From DATKIY01 sp963726755 (GTDB taxonomy: Bacteria; Actinomycetota; Actinomycetes; JAHEKZ01): DNA of 64,000 nt. The DNA is taken from positions 496,001-560,000 of the forward strand of contig CAVSDB010000003.1 of the NCBI GenBank assembly GCA_963726755.1. Direction: 5' to 3'. Made by a program: the position numbers and the translations under genes. Under the pieces are notes generated by a model that saw only the letters and a program-made list of their open reading frames with translations, searched no databases and was not told where the DNA came from. Of this stretch, positions 46,142 through 56,035 are shown in pieces. Positions within the stretch are counted from its first letter, which is position 1; every line of letters starts with the position of its first letter.

Positions 46142-47656
46142 CTAGCAGAGCGTTCGGTTCGGCGGGGTCGCTCCTGTGAGCAGGTAGTCGTCGACGGCCT
46201 GGTCGATGCAGTCGTTGCCCGAGTTATACGCCGTGTGCCCATCGCCGTCGCGTGCCAAGAGCACACCGGAGTCCAACTGCCTGGCCAACCCGACCGACCA
46301 TTCGAACGGAGTGGCCGGGTCGCGAGAGGTACCCACAACCAGAATCGGCGCCGCGCCCTTGGCGGTCAGTTCCTGCGGGAAGGCACCATTCTCGACGGGC
46401 CAATTGGCACACGAGGTTCCAGCCCAAGCAAAACTGCGTCCGAACACCGGCGAGACCTTCTCGAAGCGAGGAATGAGCCGCTTCACCTCGGCGACAGAGC
46501 TCGTATCCGGACGATCGGTACAACTGATAGCGGGGAAGGCGGCGTTCACGTTCGAAGCGAACGTGCCATCGTCGTTGCGCTCGCTGTACGAGTCGGCAAG
46601 CGAGAGCAAGACGGTGCCGTCACCTTGGAACGCCTGGTCGAGGCCAAGTCGTAGGGCTGGCCAGCCGCCCTCCTTGTCGTACATGGCAGCGAGCATCCCG
46701 GTGGTTGCCAGCGCTTCGGTAAGGGGACGTCCGGAGTCAGTCGTCAGCGGTTGAGCGTCCGCCTGATCGAGCAGGTCTTGGATCTGTTGCTGCGCAGCTT
46801 CAGCGGTCGGCCCGAGCGGACATCCGTCCAAAGACAGGCAGTCGTCGATGAACGACTCAGTTGCGCGTTCGAAGCCGCGGAGCTGTCCTTCAGCGACCTG
46901 CAATGAGGACACACGAGGGTCAACGGCACCGTCCAGAACCATGCGTCCGACACGCTCGGGGAACAGGTCTGCGTACGTCGCCCCGAGTTCGGTTCCGTAG
47001 GACGCTCCGAAGTAGTCGGTTAAGCCCTCACCTAGAGCCGCCCGCAGGATGTCTATGTCACGCGCCGAGTCCATCGTCCCGATGTGAGGGAGCAGATCCG
47101 CTGAATTGGCTTCACACGCGCGAGTGAAGCCCCGCTGCATGGCCAATACCTGAGCAACCTCTGCGGGAGTGTCCGGTGTGGTGTCCGCTGCTAAGTACTC
47201 GTCGGTCTGTTGGTCGTTGAGGCATTCGACAGCGGTGCTCTGGCCAACCCCGCGTGGATCCCATCCGACGATGTCGTACTTATCCAGGATCGGCTGGCGA
47301 AAGTAGAACTCCGCGCTCCGTGCAAACCCGATGCCCGACACCCCCGGTCCTCCCGGGTTGACCAGCAGTTGGCCGATGCGATGGTCCCGATCGTTTGCCG
47401 GGCGTCGGATGACTGAGAGCGAAATCGACTTCTCACCTGGCTTTGAGTAGTCGAGGGGAACCTTGATCGTGGCGCACTCGAAGTCGTCACAATCACTCCA
47501 GTCGACTTGTTGGTCGTAGTACGGCGCGAGCGCCTTCGACACTGGTTGCGTGTGCGACGGAGTAGCGGTTGCAGCCGGTGGTGTGTTCGAGTCGGTGCAT
47601 CCGACCGCGGTGAGAACAACAACGCTGGCAACCGCAAGGAGGCGACTAAACCTCAC
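46142..47656 (-). CDS. Secreted alpha/beta hydrolase with TAP-like C-terminal domain
   Basis: A 504-residue lipoprotein (lipobox TAVGC near residue 20) of the tripeptidyl-aminopeptidase/SlpD type common in actinobacteria. LLVNPGGPGVSGIGF forms the oxyanion region near residue 95. The nucleophile is in FGASYGTELGATYA near residue 218, the Asp in VGTSRDPATPFEWS and the His in GDGHTAYN near the C terminus. Cysteine pairs suit an exported enzyme. It likely cleaves peptides outside the cell. It starts at GTG overlapping the AIM24 gene stop (GTGA). Confidence 0.88.
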   Translation of the reverse strand: MRFSRLLAVASVVVLTAVGCTDSNTPPAATATPSHTQPVSKALAPYYDQQVDWSDCDDFECATIKVPLDYSKPGEKSISLSVIRRPANDRDHRIGQLLVNPGGPGVSGIGFARSAEFYFRQPILDKYDIVGWDPRGVGQSTAVECLNDQQTDEYLAADTTPDTPAEVAQVLAMQRGFTRACEANSADLLPHIGTMDSARDIDILRAALGEGLTDYFGASYGTELGATYADLFPERVGRMVLDGAVDPRVSSLQVAEGQLRGFERATESFIDDCLSLDGCPLGPTAEAAQQQIQDLLDQADAQPLTTDSGRPLTEALATTGMLAAMYDKEGGWPALRLGLDQAFQGDGTVLLSLADSYSERNDDGTFASNVNAAFPAISCTDRPDTSSVAEVKRLIPRFEKVSPVFGRSFAWAGTSCANWPVENGAFPQELTAKGAAPILVVGTSRDPATPFEWSVGLARQLDSGVLLARDGDGHTAYNSGNDCIDQAVDDYLLTGATPPNRTLC

Positions 47657-48339
47657 CCGCGGCTACCGGGGATCACTGACTGAATCCAGGAGATCAGGCC
47701 GTTCGGGTTGCGGCTCTGGGTCACCACACGACCAGGTCCCTGGAAGTCGAGAACCAAACCCTCACCGCTCTTCATCATCTGGGCAATCCCGCTCGTTGCC
47801 TTGCGCACCTGCACCTGGATCGACGCGTCGTACGCCACGAGGTGCCCCGAGTCGACGGTGAATCCCTGGCCCTGCTCAAGGTTGTGCGTATCGAGTGCGC
47901 CGTAAGCCGCCAGGATGATCGGTCCCTGGCCGGTCGCGTGCAGTACGAAGGCGCCCTCGCCGCCACCGAACATCTTCATGCCGCCCCACTTGGTGTCGAT
48001 CTCGACACCCGCGCCGTTGGCAATCCACGACCCTCTAGTGACGACGAGTGGCATCTCAGGTGTCAAGTCGGTGAACCAAATGTCACCGGGGAGGTTCGCG
48101 GCGAAGTCCACCCAGGTCGCTGCAGACTCGTGGCCGGTGTACGTCGTAACGAACAATGACTCGCCTCCAGCAACGCCACGCTTGAGCGCACCCATCAGTC
48201 CGCCTCGCATCTCTGCGTCGAGCGTGACACCGAACGAATGCATAGCCATGGCACCAGACTCAGCGCGGACCTGCTCGTTCGGCGACAGGTGAACGCGAGC
48301 GACGGCGAAACTCGGTTGGTGCCTGACTTCGATCTGCAT
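47653..48339 (-). CDS. AIM24 family protein
   Basis: A 228-residue double-psi beta-barrel-like protein of the AIM24/TIGR00266 family. Typical stretches are VRAESGAMAMHSFGV near residue 25, GVAGGESLFVTTYTG and LPGDIWFTDL. GEGAFVLHATGQGPIILAAYG, near residue 128, and the C-terminal KSGEGLVLDFQGPG are also seen. The biochemical role in bacteria is unknown; the yeast namesake is mitochondrial. It follows holB by 14 bases and couples to the hydrolase gene by GTGA. Confidence 0.9.
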   Translation of the reverse strand: MQIEVRHQPSFAVARVHLSPNEQVRAESGAMAMHSFGVTLDAEMRGGLMGALKRGVAGGESLFVTTYTGHESAATWVDFAANLPGDIWFTDLTPEMPLVVTRGSWIANGAGVEIDTKWGGMKMFGGGEGAFVLHATGQGPIILAAYGALDTHNLEQGQGFTVDSGHLVAYDASIQVQVRKATSGIAQMMKSGEGLVLDFQGPGRVVTQSRNPNGLISWIQSVIPGSRG

Positions 48340-48353
48340 GTGATCCTCCCGAA

Positions 48354-49511
48354 TCAGTCAGCTTTTAGGGCCAGCATTAGTTCTTCTACCGCAAGAAGGG
48401 GGGCCACACTCGCATCGACCCGCTCCCGCGCCTTAGCGATTGCTTCCATCGAACGCAACGTTCCTTCGGGTTGACCAGCCCGTGCGAGACGCTCGATGTC
48501 TGGAGTCATCTCACTGTTAACTAGTTCAACTCTGGATGCTGACTGCACCACTAGTACGTCCCGGTAGTAAGTCATCAGGTCGAGCAGATCGCGATCGAGT
48601 TCGTCACGAAGCGCTCTCTTGGCGCGCTTTTCCTGAGCCTTCTTGAGTTCCTTGAATTGCGGTGCTGCCCACTTTGGCACTCGCTGTGGATTCTCGACGC
48701 CGAGCCCGCGCGCCAGTTCGACGCGCTCTCGAGCATCGTGATCGCGCGTTCGTACCTCGGCGCGTTCAGTGGCAGCGTCGATAACGTCGCGCGCCGCTGT
48801 AAGTGCGTTGCCCAACGTGCCCGTACGACTCGGAATGCGCAGCATTTCTGCCCTCGCGAGGCGTACTTCCTCGTAGTTAGCGAGCGCGCGTGCCCGGCCG
48901 ATATGACCCTGCGAAGCTCTGGCTGCGAACGACGCCATCGCGGGGTCGACGTCTTCTGTTTCGGCGAGGTAGTCGGCGACGTCGCGCGTTGACGGCGTGA
49001 CCAGACCGATGTGCCGAGTCCGCGACCGAAGGGTGGGAAGCACGTCATCCTGCGACGGTGCGCATAGCAACCACACGGTGTGTGGAGTTGGGTCTTCGAT
49101 TGACTTCAGGAGAGCGTTGTTTGCCTGCTCGGTGAGGCGGTCAGCGTCTTCTATGACGATGACCCTCCATCGCGCGACACTAGGAGCGACCGCCGCTTCA
49201 AGGACGAGTTCGCGAGCTACGTCCACACTGATCGACAGCAGTTCTGTCGTCACAAGGTTTACGTCTGGATGCGTCCCGATGAGCGCGGTGTGACACTCGT
49301 GACAATCGTCGCACCCCCCTTCTGGGCAGAGCAGCGCAGCGGCAAACGCTCGAGCACTTGTGGAGCGACCAGAGCCTGGCGGCCCGGTGAATAGCCAGGC
49401 GTGTGTCATCGCCGCGCCACCGCCTGGCGTTCCGTCATCGGCCGCCGCTACGGCCGCCTTCAAGATGGCAACTGCGCGACCCTGGCCGACCAGCGGTGCA
49501 AAAACCGTCAC
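48354..49511 (-). CDS. holB: DNA polymerase III subunit delta prime
   Basis: A clamp-loader subunit that helps open the beta sliding clamp. The 385-residue protein has the AAA+ layout with a degenerate P-loop, GPPGSGRST (Arg for the usual Lys), as normal for delta prime. A four-Cys zinc module CPEGGCDDCHEC lies near residue 65. VIVIEDADRLTEQANNALLKSIEDP covers Walker B and the SRC-like region. The GTG start overlaps the restored tmk stop (GTGA). The frame is intact. Confidence 0.93.
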   Translation of the reverse strand: MTVFAPLVGQGRAVAILKAAVAAADDGTPGGGAAMTHAWLFTGPPGSGRSTSARAFAAALLCPEGGCDDCHECHTALIGTHPDVNLVTTELLSISVDVARELVLEAAVAPSVARWRVIVIEDADRLTEQANNALLKSIEDPTPHTVWLLCAPSQDDVLPTLRSRTRHIGLVTPSTRDVADYLAETEDVDPAMASFAARASQGHIGRARALANYEEVRLARAEMLRIPSRTGTLGNALTAARDVIDAATERAEVRTRDHDARERVELARGLGVENPQRVPKWAAPQFKELKKAQEKRAKRALRDELDRDLLDLMTYYRDVLVVQSASRVELVNSEMTPDIERLARAGQPEGTLRSMEAIAKARERVDASVAPLLAVEELMLALKAD

Positions 49512-50129
49512 GGGAGTCGCTCCCCTACAGCCCGACAGATCGCGTCATGGATCTCGGTCGACAACGCCTCCGGCGTCTAGCACGAGGTACCGCGCCGGGT
49601 CCCGCGCGGCGAGAGTCAGAAACTGCTCGCGTACCCGCTGGTGGAACGCCAGGGGTTCGGACTCAAGGCGATCCGCCGGTGTATCGAACCTGGCCAGGCC
49701 AACCGCAGGATCGACGTCGAGAACGATCGTCAGATCGGGCAGCAGGCCATCGGTGGCCCACGTCGACAGCTGCTCAACCTCTGCAACGGTGAGGGCTCGT
49801 CCGGCTCCCTGGTACGCCAGCGACGAGTCGACGTACCGATCAGTGATCACGACCTGGCCTCGGTTTAGCGCGGGGACGATCGTGGTGGCGACGTGCTCAG
49901 CACGGTCCGCCGCGTAGAGCAGCGCTTCGGTGCGTGGTGATAACTCGCCAGTTTCGTGACCTAGCAGGATCTGGCGCAACTGCTTGCCGACGGGGGTATC
50001 CCCCGGTTCGAAGGTCATTACTGGCGTCACGCCACGGGCCTGAAGCCACTCGCGCAGCAGCGCACTTTGGGTGCTCTTACCGGCACCCTCGCCGCCCTCG
50101 AATGCAATGAAAAGCCCACGCCCCGTCAC
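49508..50129 (-). CDS. tmk: Thymidylate kinase, one frame break near the C terminus
   Basis: Phosphorylates dTMP to dTDP. The P-loop FEGGEGAGKST (residues 10-20), DRYVDSSLAYQG near residue 97 and the DPARYLVLDA strand are classical. As given, the frame stops after GGVVDRDP at 49545. Removing one base near 49556 continues it as EIHDAICRAVGERLP with a stop at 49508, where TGA overlaps the holB GTG. The restored 206 residues match the usual length. Tmk is essential, so this break is the best evidence that the frame breaks in this window are sequence errors. Confidence 0.93.
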
Positions 50130-50151
50130 GTCGTCGACCCTATCCCGAGCC

Positions 50152-50199
50152 AGTTGCTAGGCGGGACGGGCGCTATCGCGCCCGCTTTGCCTAGCAACT
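50152..50199 (-). repeat. 48-bp palindromic repeat, copy 3
   Basis: The outer arms are perfect (AGTTGCTAGGC and GCCTAGCAACT). The core has one change, GGGCGCTATCGCGCCC. Spacers are GGGAC and GCTTT on the plus strand. It lies 24 bases after the stop of the endonuclease-fold gene and 22 bases before tmk. A second small hairpin, ACTTCGG-CTGGA-CCGAAGT (50197-50215), overlaps its edge. Confidence 0.9.
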
Positions 50200-50223
50200 T
50201 CGGCTGGACCGAAGTAGGCACGT

Positions 50224-51100
50224 CTAAGGTGCGCGATCACGAGTTGCTGGTCGGTGCGCAAGAATGACTGCCGGGATCCGGATGATGATGGCGTCATCGG
50301 TGATGACGAGATCGTTACTCCTGAGTTGGTCGTCCCACCAGTGTGCGACGTTCAGATGGACCGCCCCGTCGACCTCGATCAGGATCACCCGACCGTCCGG
50401 GCGAACCAATCTGGCGTCCAAATACCTTCGCCGACCAGATGAGTCGCGACGTACGACCTGCTGTTGCGGCTTAGGCAGACCTGCGCGTCGGCAGAGTCTG
50501 ATCAAGTCGATCTCCGCAAGGGCGTGGCTGCCGCCCTCGATGTCGGCCAGTGCCGCGAGCAGAATCCGACGGTGGCGGATCGCTCCTGACTCGTGGATCT
50601 GCTCTCGAGTCTGCGCTGGCGTGACCAACCCCTGTTGAACGGCAGCGGCCAGAATCGCGCATCCCACTCGCGGCTGCGGTTTCCACGACGCCGCATCGAC
50701 AGCTGCGCGGGCCGCGGTGCATCTGGGGGACGCACTCATAGGGTCGACGTCAGACACTTCGAACCGACGCGACACATGAACTCGCATCCACGACAAGGGA
50801 TGCACACGTGCGCCGTTCGCAACCACCACGTGTACTTGTTCAGGCTCCCAGCCGGTCAGATCCGATCGCTTCGAGCGCGCTCAAAGACGCGAGCGCAGAA
50901 CCCTGACCAACGTGAATGATCGCGACCCACCAGCGTTGGCGGCGAGTTAACGGCCCCCTATGGGTGACCACCGCTCTACCGACAAGACGCCACCGCCTCG
51001 CCCTCACCTGGTCGCGGATGCGATGTCGGTCCACTCCCAAAGCGGCCAACTGATCACGCCCAACCACACCGTCTTGGCTCTTCGGCCAAGGCACGCACAT
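50224..51100 (-). CDS. AbiEi-like winged-helix plus DUF559-type endonuclease-fold protein, one frame break
   Basis: A frequent actinobacterial protein. The N-terminal region (GVVGRDQLAALGVDRHRIRD, then RLVGRAVVTHRG) resembles the AbiEi antitoxin winged helix. The C-terminal region has a PD-(D/E)xK-like core (LDARLVRPDGRVILIEVDG) of the DUF559/Vsr type. One extra base near 50855 separates the halves, between LSALEAIG and VHVVVANGARVHP. Restored length is about 292 residues; a TTG at 51109 is an alternative start. No toxin partner gene lies beside it. A 48-bp palindromic repeat follows the stop. Confidence 0.7.
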
Positions 51101-51197
51101 GAGGACCAAGGTCTAACGGCAGGTCTCGCGGCACTCAGGCATCAGCGAAGCATGCCGAAATTTGGTCGACTGCCCCGCGAACCGTCCACAACGGCCA

Positions 51198-51245
51198 AGT
51201 TGCTAGGCGGGACGGGCGCTATAGCGCCCGTTTTGCCTAGCAACT
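51198..51245 (-). repeat. 48-bp palindromic repeat, copy 4
   Basis: Arms AGTTGCTAGGC and GCCTAGCAACT and core GGGCGCTATAGCGCCC are all perfect. Spacers are GGGAC and GTTTT on the plus strand. It lies 26 bases after the topA stop, within a short stretch of repeated ACTCAACT units. Confidence 0.92.
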
Positions 51246-51271
51246 CAACTGAACGCAAACTCAACTCAAAC

Positions 51272-53989
51272 TCAACTGGACTGCGCGGCCTTCTTGGTTG
51301 CCTTCTTGGCGGTTGCCTTCTTCGAAGTCTTCTTTGCAGTCTTCTTCGCAGGACGCTTGGCGGCCTTCTTAACGGCGCGCTTCTTGGGGGCCGGACCCTT
51401 TGCGCGCTTCTCCGCCAACAACTCAGCGGCCCGCTCAATGGTCACTGTCTCGGGTGCATCTCCGCGTCGCAACGTCGCGTTCGTCTCGCCGTCGGTGACG
51501 TACGGGCCGAAACGACCTTCCTTGACCAACACTGTGAACCCGGTGCCTGGATCCGCGCCAAGGTCACGTAGCGGCGGAGCAGCCGCCCGACGACCACGCT
51601 GCTTCGGCTGCGCGTAGATCGCCAACGCCTCATCCAACGAGACGGTGAACATCTGCTCTTCGTTGCCCAACGAACGAGAGTCCGTGCCCTTCTTCAGGTA
51701 GGGCCCATACCGCCCGTTCTGCGCAGTGATCTCCTCACCGTCGGACGGATCAACACCAACTACCCGAGGCAACGTCATCAGGCGAAGCGCATCGTCAAGA
51801 GTCACGGTGTCGAGTGTCATGTCCTGCAGCAACGACGCGGTGCGCGGCTTAACCGCGTTCTTGCCGGTCGTCGGAACGTCGTCAGGCAGCACTTCTGTGA
51901 CGTACGGTCCGTACCGCCCAGACTTTGCGATGAGTTCACGCCCCGTCGTCGGATCGACTCCGAGTTCACGATCGCCACTCGGTGCATCCAGCAACTCTTT
52001 GGCACGGTCGAGGGTGAGCTCGTCGGGCGTCATGTCATGCGGCACGTTGGCGCGCTGCGCCTCATCACCGTCACCACGCTGGACGTAGGGTCCGTAGCGC
52101 CCGACGCGAAGCACGATGCCTTCGCCAACCGGGATCGAGTTGACGTCTCGTGCGTCGATCTCACCGAGATTGTTGACGAGCGGATGCAAACCAGGGAAGT
52201 CGCGAGAGGCGTCGCCGAAGTAGAACCCTTCCAACACTCGCTGACGCGGAATCTGCCCGTCAGCGACAGTGTCGAGGACTTCTTCCATTCGCGCGGTGAA
52301 CGAGTAGTCGACCAGGTCTGCGAAGTGACGCTCCATAAGGTTGACGACGCTGAATGCCAGGAACGAGGGCACCAAGGCTGTTCCGCGTTTGAAGACGTAC
52401 CCGCGGTCGACGATCGTGCTGAGAATCGAGGCATACGTCGACGGGCGTCCGATGCCGCGTTCCTCCAATGCACGAACCAGGCTTGCTTCGGTGTAGCGCG
52501 CCGGAGGATTGGTCGAGTGTCCCTCGGGCTCAAGCTCGAGGGCGGTGACGGAGTCACCCTCCTTCAACGCTGGCAGTCGACGTTCGTCATCTGACGTTTG
52601 TTCCTCACGTTGCGAGTCTGCGTCGCGGCCTTCTTCGTAGACCGCGAGGAAGCCACGGTGGTTGATTACGGTTCCCGTTGCTGAGAACTCGGCGTCACGA
52701 CCATCTGTCGCTGGAGCACCAAAGCGGACCGTCATTGTCGTCCCGAGCGCATCGGACATCTGCGAAGCGAGCGTTCGCTTCCAGATCAACTCGTACAACT
52801 TGAGTTCGTCGGGCGACACTTCACCGGCAATTTGGCCGGGAGTACGGAAGGCATCGCCTGCCGGACGAATCGCTTCGTGAGCCTCCTGCGCGTTCTTGAC
52901 CTTCTTGGCCCACGTCCGGGGCTTGTCGTGAACGTGATCCGCGCCGTAGAGCTCGGTGACCTGAGCACGTGCCGCCGCCACTGCACTAGACGAGAGCGTC
53001 GTCGAGTCGGTTCGCATATACGTGATGTAACCGTTTTCGTAGAGCCGTTGGGCAACCCTCATCGCGGTTTGAGCCGTCATCCGAAGTTTCCGGCTGGCTT
53101 CTTGCTGCAGCGTCGACGTAATGAATGGTGCAGCAGGTGAGCGTCGGTACGGCTTCTCCTCAACGGAGCGCACCGCCAACGAAACTCCCTGCAGCGCCTC
53201 GGCAAGCGAACGGGCTGACGACTCATCGAGAACAACGACGCCTTCGCGTTTGAGTTGGCCACCCTGATCGAAGTCGCTGCCGCGGGCGATGCGCTGGTGG
53301 TCAACAGCGACGAGCGTTGCTTCGAAACCCGTTGGATCAAATCGACCGGCGATGTCCCAGTAGTCGGCAGACACGAACGCCATGCGTTCACGCTCTCGCT
53401 CGACAACCAGGCGAGTTGCGACAGACTGAACGCGACCAGCCGACAGACCCGACGTCACCTTCTTCCAGAGAACCGGTGACACCTCGTAGCCGTAGAGACG
53501 ATCGATGATGCGTCGGGCTTCTTGTGCGTCCACCATTCGCTGATCGAGCTCGCGAGGAGATTCGACGGCGGCACGGATCGCATCTCGGGTGATCTCGTGG
53601 AAGACCATCCGATGAACCGGGATCGTGGGCTTGAGGACTTGCAGCAGGTGCCACGCGATCGCTTCGCCCTCGCGGTCTTCATCTGTCGCGAGCAGGAGTT
53701 CGTCGGCGTTGGCGAGCATTCGCTTCAACTCCGCGACTTTGCCCTTCTTCGCAGCGTCCACGATGTAGAGGGGTTCGAAACCGTTCTCGACGTCAACGCC
53801 GAGGCGCGCCCACTTCTCCTTCTTGTACTTGGGCGGAATGTCAGCGGCCCGCTTCGGCAGGTCACGGATGTGGCCGACGCTGGCCTCGACCTCGTACCCA
53901 TCGCCGAGGTAGCCACGGATCGTCTTGGCCTTGGCCGGTGACTCGACTATCACCAGGCGTCGGCTCGTAGACGGTTTCTCGCTGGCCAC
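51272..53989 (-). CDS. topA: DNA topoisomerase I
   Basis: Relaxes negative supercoils by single-strand passage. About 905 residues: the Toprim domain begins RRLVIVESPAKAKTIRGYLG and has LATDEDREGEAIAWHL. The active-site Tyr is in GYITYMRTDSTTLSS near residue 330. Four C-terminal repeat domains share G-x-Y-x-P-Y/G-R-F-G-P-Y motifs. The tail is a Lys/Ala-rich extension typical of actinobacteria. The GTG at 53989 is chosen because AGAGGAG lies 9 bases upstream; an ATG at 54016 would put that ribosome site inside the gene. Confidence 0.96.
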   Translation of the reverse strand: MASEKPSTSRRLVIVESPAKAKTIRGYLGDGYEVEASVGHIRDLPKRAADIPPKYKKEKWARLGVDVENGFEPLYIVDAAKKGKVAELKRMLANADELLLATDEDREGEAIAWHLLQVLKPTIPVHRMVFHEITRDAIRAAVESPRELDQRMVDAQEARRIIDRLYGYEVSPVLWKKVTSGLSAGRVQSVATRLVVERERERMAFVSADYWDIAGRFDPTGFEATLVAVDHQRIARGSDFDQGGQLKREGVVVLDESSARSLAEALQGVSLAVRSVEEKPYRRSPAAPFITSTLQQEASRKLRMTAQTAMRVAQRLYENGYITYMRTDSTTLSSSAVAAARAQVTELYGADHVHDKPRTWAKKVKNAQEAHEAIRPAGDAFRTPGQIAGEVSPDELKLYELIWKRTLASQMSDALGTTMTVRFGAPATDGRDAEFSATGTVINHRGFLAVYEEGRDADSQREEQTSDDERRLPALKEGDSVTALELEPEGHSTNPPARYTEASLVRALEERGIGRPSTYASILSTIVDRGYVFKRGTALVPSFLAFSVVNLMERHFADLVDYSFTARMEEVLDTVADGQIPRQRVLEGFYFGDASRDFPGLHPLVNNLGEIDARDVNSIPVGEGIVLRVGRYGPYVQRGDGDEAQRANVPHDMTPDELTLDRAKELLDAPSGDRELGVDPTTGRELIAKSGRYGPYVTEVLPDDVPTTGKNAVKPRTASLLQDMTLDTVTLDDALRLMTLPRVVGVDPSDGEEITAQNGRYGPYLKKGTDSRSLGNEEQMFTVSLDEALAIYAQPKQRGRRAAAPPLRDLGADPGTGFTVLVKEGRFGPYVTDGETNATLRRGDAPETVTIERAAELLAEKRAKGPAPKKRAVKKAAKRPAKKTAKKTSKKATAKKATKKAAQSS

Positions 53990-54144
53990 GAACAGGTACT
54001 CCTCTACATCCGGCAATCACAGAAATGAGGCAACGGGGCGGAGTCTGGCCACAGAACTGGGCCAGTTGTCAAACGCAGGTTCCCTCGCGGTGTGTCCTTG
54101 GAAGGCCCCGACACCTACGCTGACCAGCAAAAGGGGACCCAAGA

Positions 54145-54160
54145 TCGAACGTTCGTTCGA
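54145..54160. promoter_or_regulatory. Perfect LexA (SOS) box upstream of the SulP gene
   Basis: TCGAACGTTCGTTCGA matches the actinobacterial LexA consensus TCGAAC-N4-GTTCGA at all 12 fixed positions. It lies 41 bases before the SulP gene start and 155 bases from the divergent topA start, so the SulP gene is the likelier target. Confidence 0.7.
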
Positions 54161-54201
54161 AGACTACCCCAACCGAGGTTGACGGTACGGAAGGAGCCGC
54201 G

Positions 54202-56035
54202 ATGAGCACCGACGACTCGGCTGCCAGCGGACTTCATCCGTACACCGAGGTCTACGACCATCGATCACCATTCGCCAACGCCAGCAAACCTCCGCTGGCT
54301 CGGCGCCTGCTGCCCCTGAGTACATCGATGCGCGGCTATACCCGCGGCCGATTCGGCACCGACGCCGCTGCTGGAGCCACGGTGGCCGCGCTCGCCCTAC
54401 CGGCGTCGATGGCGTACGCGGGCCTAGCGGGAGTGCCGGTGAGCGCTGGCCTCTACGCCCTGCTGCTTCCCGTCGTCGCGTACGCATTCCTCGGGTCCTA
54501 CCGCCGACTGTCGGTTGGTCCGGAGAGTGCCGTCGCGATCTTGGTGGCCATCGCCATCGCGCCTCTCGCACACGGTGACGCGGCGCGCTACGCGGTACTG
54601 GTCGCTGGTCTAGCGATCACCATCGGAGTTGTCTACATCATCGCCTGGTTACTTCGACTCGGCTGGATTGCTGACTACTTTTCACAGGCAGTACTCGTCG
54701 GCTACATCACCGGGGTCGGCGTGGTACTCATCGTCAGCCAACTCGCGTCCTGGTTCGGGATCACGTACGACTCCAAGTCTGCGGCGATGAGAGCGTTCGA
54801 ACTTGCCACATCGATCGACGAATCAAGTTGGGCAACCTTCCTCGTCGGTGGCATCACGTTCGCGTTCTTGTTTGCCTGCACGCTGTGGGCACCAAAAGTT
54901 CCTAGCGCCTTGATCGCAGTGACCGTCGGAATCGCAGCATCCTGGATTTTCGATTGGTCCAGTCACGGAGTCGCGATCGTCGGGACGGTTCCCGCCGGCC
55001 TGCCGTCGCTGTCGATACCCGACATCACGCTCGACGACTATCGCTCGCTGCTCGGTCCGGCACTTGCCATCTTCGTCGTCGGGTTCGCCGACTCGATGCT
55101 GACGGCGCGATCGTTTGCGATGCGCCATCGCGAACCGGTCAATGCCGACAACGAACTGTTGGCGTACGGGGTTGGCAATCTCGCGGCCGGGTTCACCCAG
55201 GCAATCCCAGTCAGCGCCAGCAGTTCGCGTACTGCAGTCAACGACGAGTTGGCAACCAGCCAGGTCTCAGGACTAGTCGCCGCCGCGATCATCACCGTCA
55301 TCCTGCTGTTCTTTACCAGTCCGATTCAGTATCTGCCGGTTGCGGTTCTAGCTGCCGTCATCATCAATGCCGCCATCAAACTCATCCGCCCGAGTTCATG
55401 GGTTTCGCTTTCTCGAAGCAGCGCTGGCGAAGTCGTCATCGCGGCGGTCGCCTTCCTCTTCGTCATCACGATCGGTGTGCTGCAGGCACTCGTCGTCGCC
55501 GTGGCGCTGTCACTGCTGGACATCATTAGACGAAGCGCCAGACCACACGATGCGCTGCTGGGTTACTCACCCAGTTTGCAGCGATGGGCCAACGTCGCGG
55601 ACATCAACGACGCCGAGGTCTATCGCGAGATCGTCGTCTACCGACTCGGCGAACGACTTTTCTTCGCCAATGCGCACTTTGTTAAGCGACGGATGTGGGC
55701 AGCCGTTCACGGCGCACCACCACCTGTCCGCTGGCTGGTCTTCGACGCGAGTGCCACCAGTGACATCGACGCAAGTGCACAAGCTGCGCTCCACGAGGTC
55801 GTCCGGGGGCTCGCCGGACAGGGAATAGGTTTCGCAGTTGCGCGCGCTCCCGGCTCGCTTGATGGACTCGATGACCGACGTTGGACTCACCGATTTCATC
55901 GGTCTGGACAACTTCTATTCGACCGTCGGACTCGCTGTTACCGGCTGCTCGCACCGGCTGAAGCATCCGTTGACCCGGGCAGTCGCTGACGCTATGGCTC
56001 ACGACGGGACAAGAAAACCTTCTGCCACCAAGTGA
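54202..56035 (+). CDS. SulP-family anion transporter with STAS domain, one frame break
   Basis: A secondary transporter with about 11 membrane helices and a cytoplasmic STAS domain, for sulfate, bicarbonate or a related anion. The N-terminal helix region reads VAALALPASMAYAGLAGVPVSAGLYALL. VGFADSMLTARSFAMRH and PVSASSSRTAVNDELATS are typical SulP motifs. The STAS domain contains VRWLVFDASATSDIDASA. One extra base near 55855 precedes the last helix (GLTDFIGLDNFYSTVG). AAGGAG precedes the ATG. Restored length is about 610 residues. The 3' end overlaps the convergent methyltransferase gene by 37 bases. A LexA box lies upstream. Confidence 0.85.

Noticed and set aside
53990..54016. topA start at ATG 54016
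   Set aside because: The ribosome site AGAGGAG would lie inside the gene; GTG 53989 is placed correctly behind it.
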